7,226 nt of DNA, taken from positions 1-7,226 of the forward strand of contig JBMOEY010000075.1 in the NCBI GenBank assembly GCA_049314515.1, given 5' to 3'. The stretch comes from RFQD01 sp049314515. GTDB taxonomy: Bacteria > Actinomycetota > Actinomycetes > Actinomycetales > Microbacteriaceae. The translations under genes and the position numbers were made by a program. Below the pieces are notes generated by a model. The model had not been told where the DNA came from and ran no database searches. It saw only the letters and a program-made list of their open reading frames with translations. Numbering within the stretch: position 1 is the stretch's first letter; every line of letters starts with the position of its first letter. This document shows, one piece after another, positions 6,998-7,226 of the stretch.

Positions 6998-7012
6998 CGG
7001 CGCGCGGGGTAT

Positions 7013-7037
7013 TGGCGAGTGAGGTGGCGAGTGAGGG
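7013..7037 (+). repeat. Tandem pair of a 12-13 bp repeat (TGGCGAGTGAGG)
   Basis: TGGCGAGTGAGG at 7013-7024 is followed directly by TGGCGAGTGAGGG at 7025-7037. A third identical 13-mer occurs at 7133-7145 in the same orientation. The reverse complement, CCCTCACTCGCCA, looks like the 3' half of a tRNA (part of the T-stem, acceptor strand and discriminator base), but no complete tRNA surrounds it. The origin is unknown. Confidence 0.7.
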
Positions 7038-7044
7038 AGCCGTC

Positions 7045-7063
7045 GGCAATCCACTGGATTGCC
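7045..7063. repeat. Perfect 8-bp stem hairpin
   Basis: GGCAATCC (7045-7052), loop ACT, GGATTGCC (7056-7063) form a perfect inverted repeat. It lies 7 nt after the second copy of the 13-bp repeat and about 60 nt upstream of the prenyltransferase start. There is no adjacent T-run in either direction, so it is not an intrinsic terminator. It could be a protein binding site upstream of the carotenoid promoter or part of a small repeat element. Confidence 0.6.
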
Positions 7064-7090
7064 TCCTCCCGAATCCCGCCCACGACGAGA

Positions 7091-7134
7091 CACAAAAAAG
7101 TAAAGCCCCGTAAATGGGGCGTTACTTTTTTGTG
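7091..7134. terminator. Strong bidirectional Rho-independent terminator
   Basis: CACAAAAAAGTAA (7091-7103) pairs perfectly with TTACTTTTTTGTG (7122-7134). Inside this, GCCCC (7105-7109) pairs with GGGGC (7116-7120) around the loop GTAAAT. The only mismatch in 19 stem positions is A7104 opposite G7121. The GC core is followed by a T-rich tract on both strands, so it can stop transcription from either side. It would end a minus-strand gene lying to the right and insulate the carotenoid pair from read-through. Confidence 0.85.
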
Positions 7135-7145
7135 GCGAGTGAGGG
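7133..7145 (+). repeat. Third copy of the 13-bp repeat TGGCGAGTGAGGG
   Basis: This copy is identical to 7025-7037. It overlaps the last two bases of the terminator stem and stands 1 nt before a second hairpin. As with the second copy, a hairpin follows the repeat on the plus strand. Confidence 0.7.
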
Positions 7146-7146
7146 T

Positions 7147-7181
7147 CCGTGGCGCGAAGCTTCGCTTCGCAAACGCCACGG
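7147..7181. repeat. Long hairpin with a 14-bp stem and a one-sided 4-nt bulge
   Basis: CCGTGGC (7147-7153) pairs with GCCACGG (7175-7181), and GCGAAGC (7154-7160) pairs with GCTTCGC (7164-7170) around the loop TTC. The unpaired bases AAAC (7171-7174) form a bulge on one side. It lies between the possible stop codon of an upstream gene (7185-7187) and the terminator at 7091-7134. It has no T-run of its own. It may stabilise the 3' end of an upstream mRNA or belong to a repeat family. Confidence 0.6.
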
Positions 7182-7184
7182 GGC

Positions 7185-7226
7185 CTAGAACCCGGGTTCG
7201 AATGCCAACCGAACGAGCCAGAAATG
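7185..7226 (-). CDS. Possible C-terminal end of an upstream gene, cut off by the window
   Basis: Reading the minus strand from the right edge, one frame gives 13 codons (HFWLVRLAFEPGF) and then TAG at 7187-7185. A hairpin (7147-7181) and the strong terminator (7091-7134) follow, which is the arrangement expected after the end of a real gene. A second minus frame is also open through this region, so the choice of frame is uncertain and 13 residues are too few to name a family. The sequence also contains the 12-bp palindrome GAACCCGGGTTC (7188-7199). This is weak evidence for a gene. Confidence 0.25.
   Translation of the reverse strand, partial: HFWLVRLAFEPGF

Noticed and set aside
6865..7179. 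104-aa minus-strand open frame upstream of and overlapping the prenyltransferase
   Set aside because: It crosses the terminator, two hairpins and the repeats, overlaps the confirmed UbiA-type gene in another frame, and has a low-complexity Arg/Ser-rich composition.
7134..7220. tRNA gene on either strand, suggested by GGGTTCGAAT at 7194-7203 and the tRNA-like repeat
   Set aside because: The five bases on each side of TTCGAAT do not pair, with G opposite G at the 53/61 position. No 5' acceptor strand matches CGAGCC or ACTCGCC, and no anticodon arm can be placed.
1..7226. CRISPR array, insertion sequence, or phage genes
   Set aside because: No regularly spaced repeats of 20 bases or more, no transposase- or integrase-like motifs, and no paired terminal repeats were seen on either strand.

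Overview
The window reads as chromosomal DNA of a high-GC Gram-positive bacterium. The best guess is an actinobacterium close to Microbacteriaceae. Three things point there: a monomeric NADP-dependent isocitrate dehydrogenase, a CrtEb-like (C50 carotenoid) prenyltransferase beside a CrtI-family desaturase, and tightly packed genes with GTG starts and almost no Shine-Dalgarno sequences. The taxonomic call is inference. Every gene I accept is on the minus strand, so transcription runs right to left.

Layout in the direction of transcription. (1) 7226-6986: a short gene-poor strip. It may hold the last codons of an upstream gene (stop at 7185-7187). It also has three copies of a 12-13 bp repeat, two perfect or near-perfect hairpins and a strong bidirectional intrinsic terminator (7091-7134). 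(2) 6985-4737: a two-gene carotenoid unit, a UbiA-type prenyltransferase followed 5 nt later by a CrtI-family FAD desaturase. (3) 4736-4601: an intergenic stretch of 136 nt that probably carries the icd promoter. (4) 4600-1979: icd (monomeric IDH), then after 27 nt a 127-aa CxxC protein of unknown function. (5) 1978-1913: an intergenic stretch of 66 nt with an operator-like inverted repeat. (6) 1912-1: a D-lyxose isomerase, then after 6 nt an IlvD/Edd-type sugar-acid dehydratase that runs off the left edge.

Functionally there are three modules. The carotenoid pair would add C5 units to lycopene and desaturate the product or a precursor, giving a C45/C50 membrane pigment. Icd is the TCA-cycle, NADPH-producing step. 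The isomerase plus dehydratase look like part of a pentose or sugar-acid catabolic operon, possibly controlled through the inverted repeat upstream. No mobile-element gene, CRISPR array, tRNA or rRNA can be supported. No gene-free stretch exceeds 300 bases. I see no clear evidence of a wholly new system. The most unusual parts are the repeat/hairpin strip at the right end, the elongase-desaturase pairing and the lyxose isomerase-dehydratase pairing.
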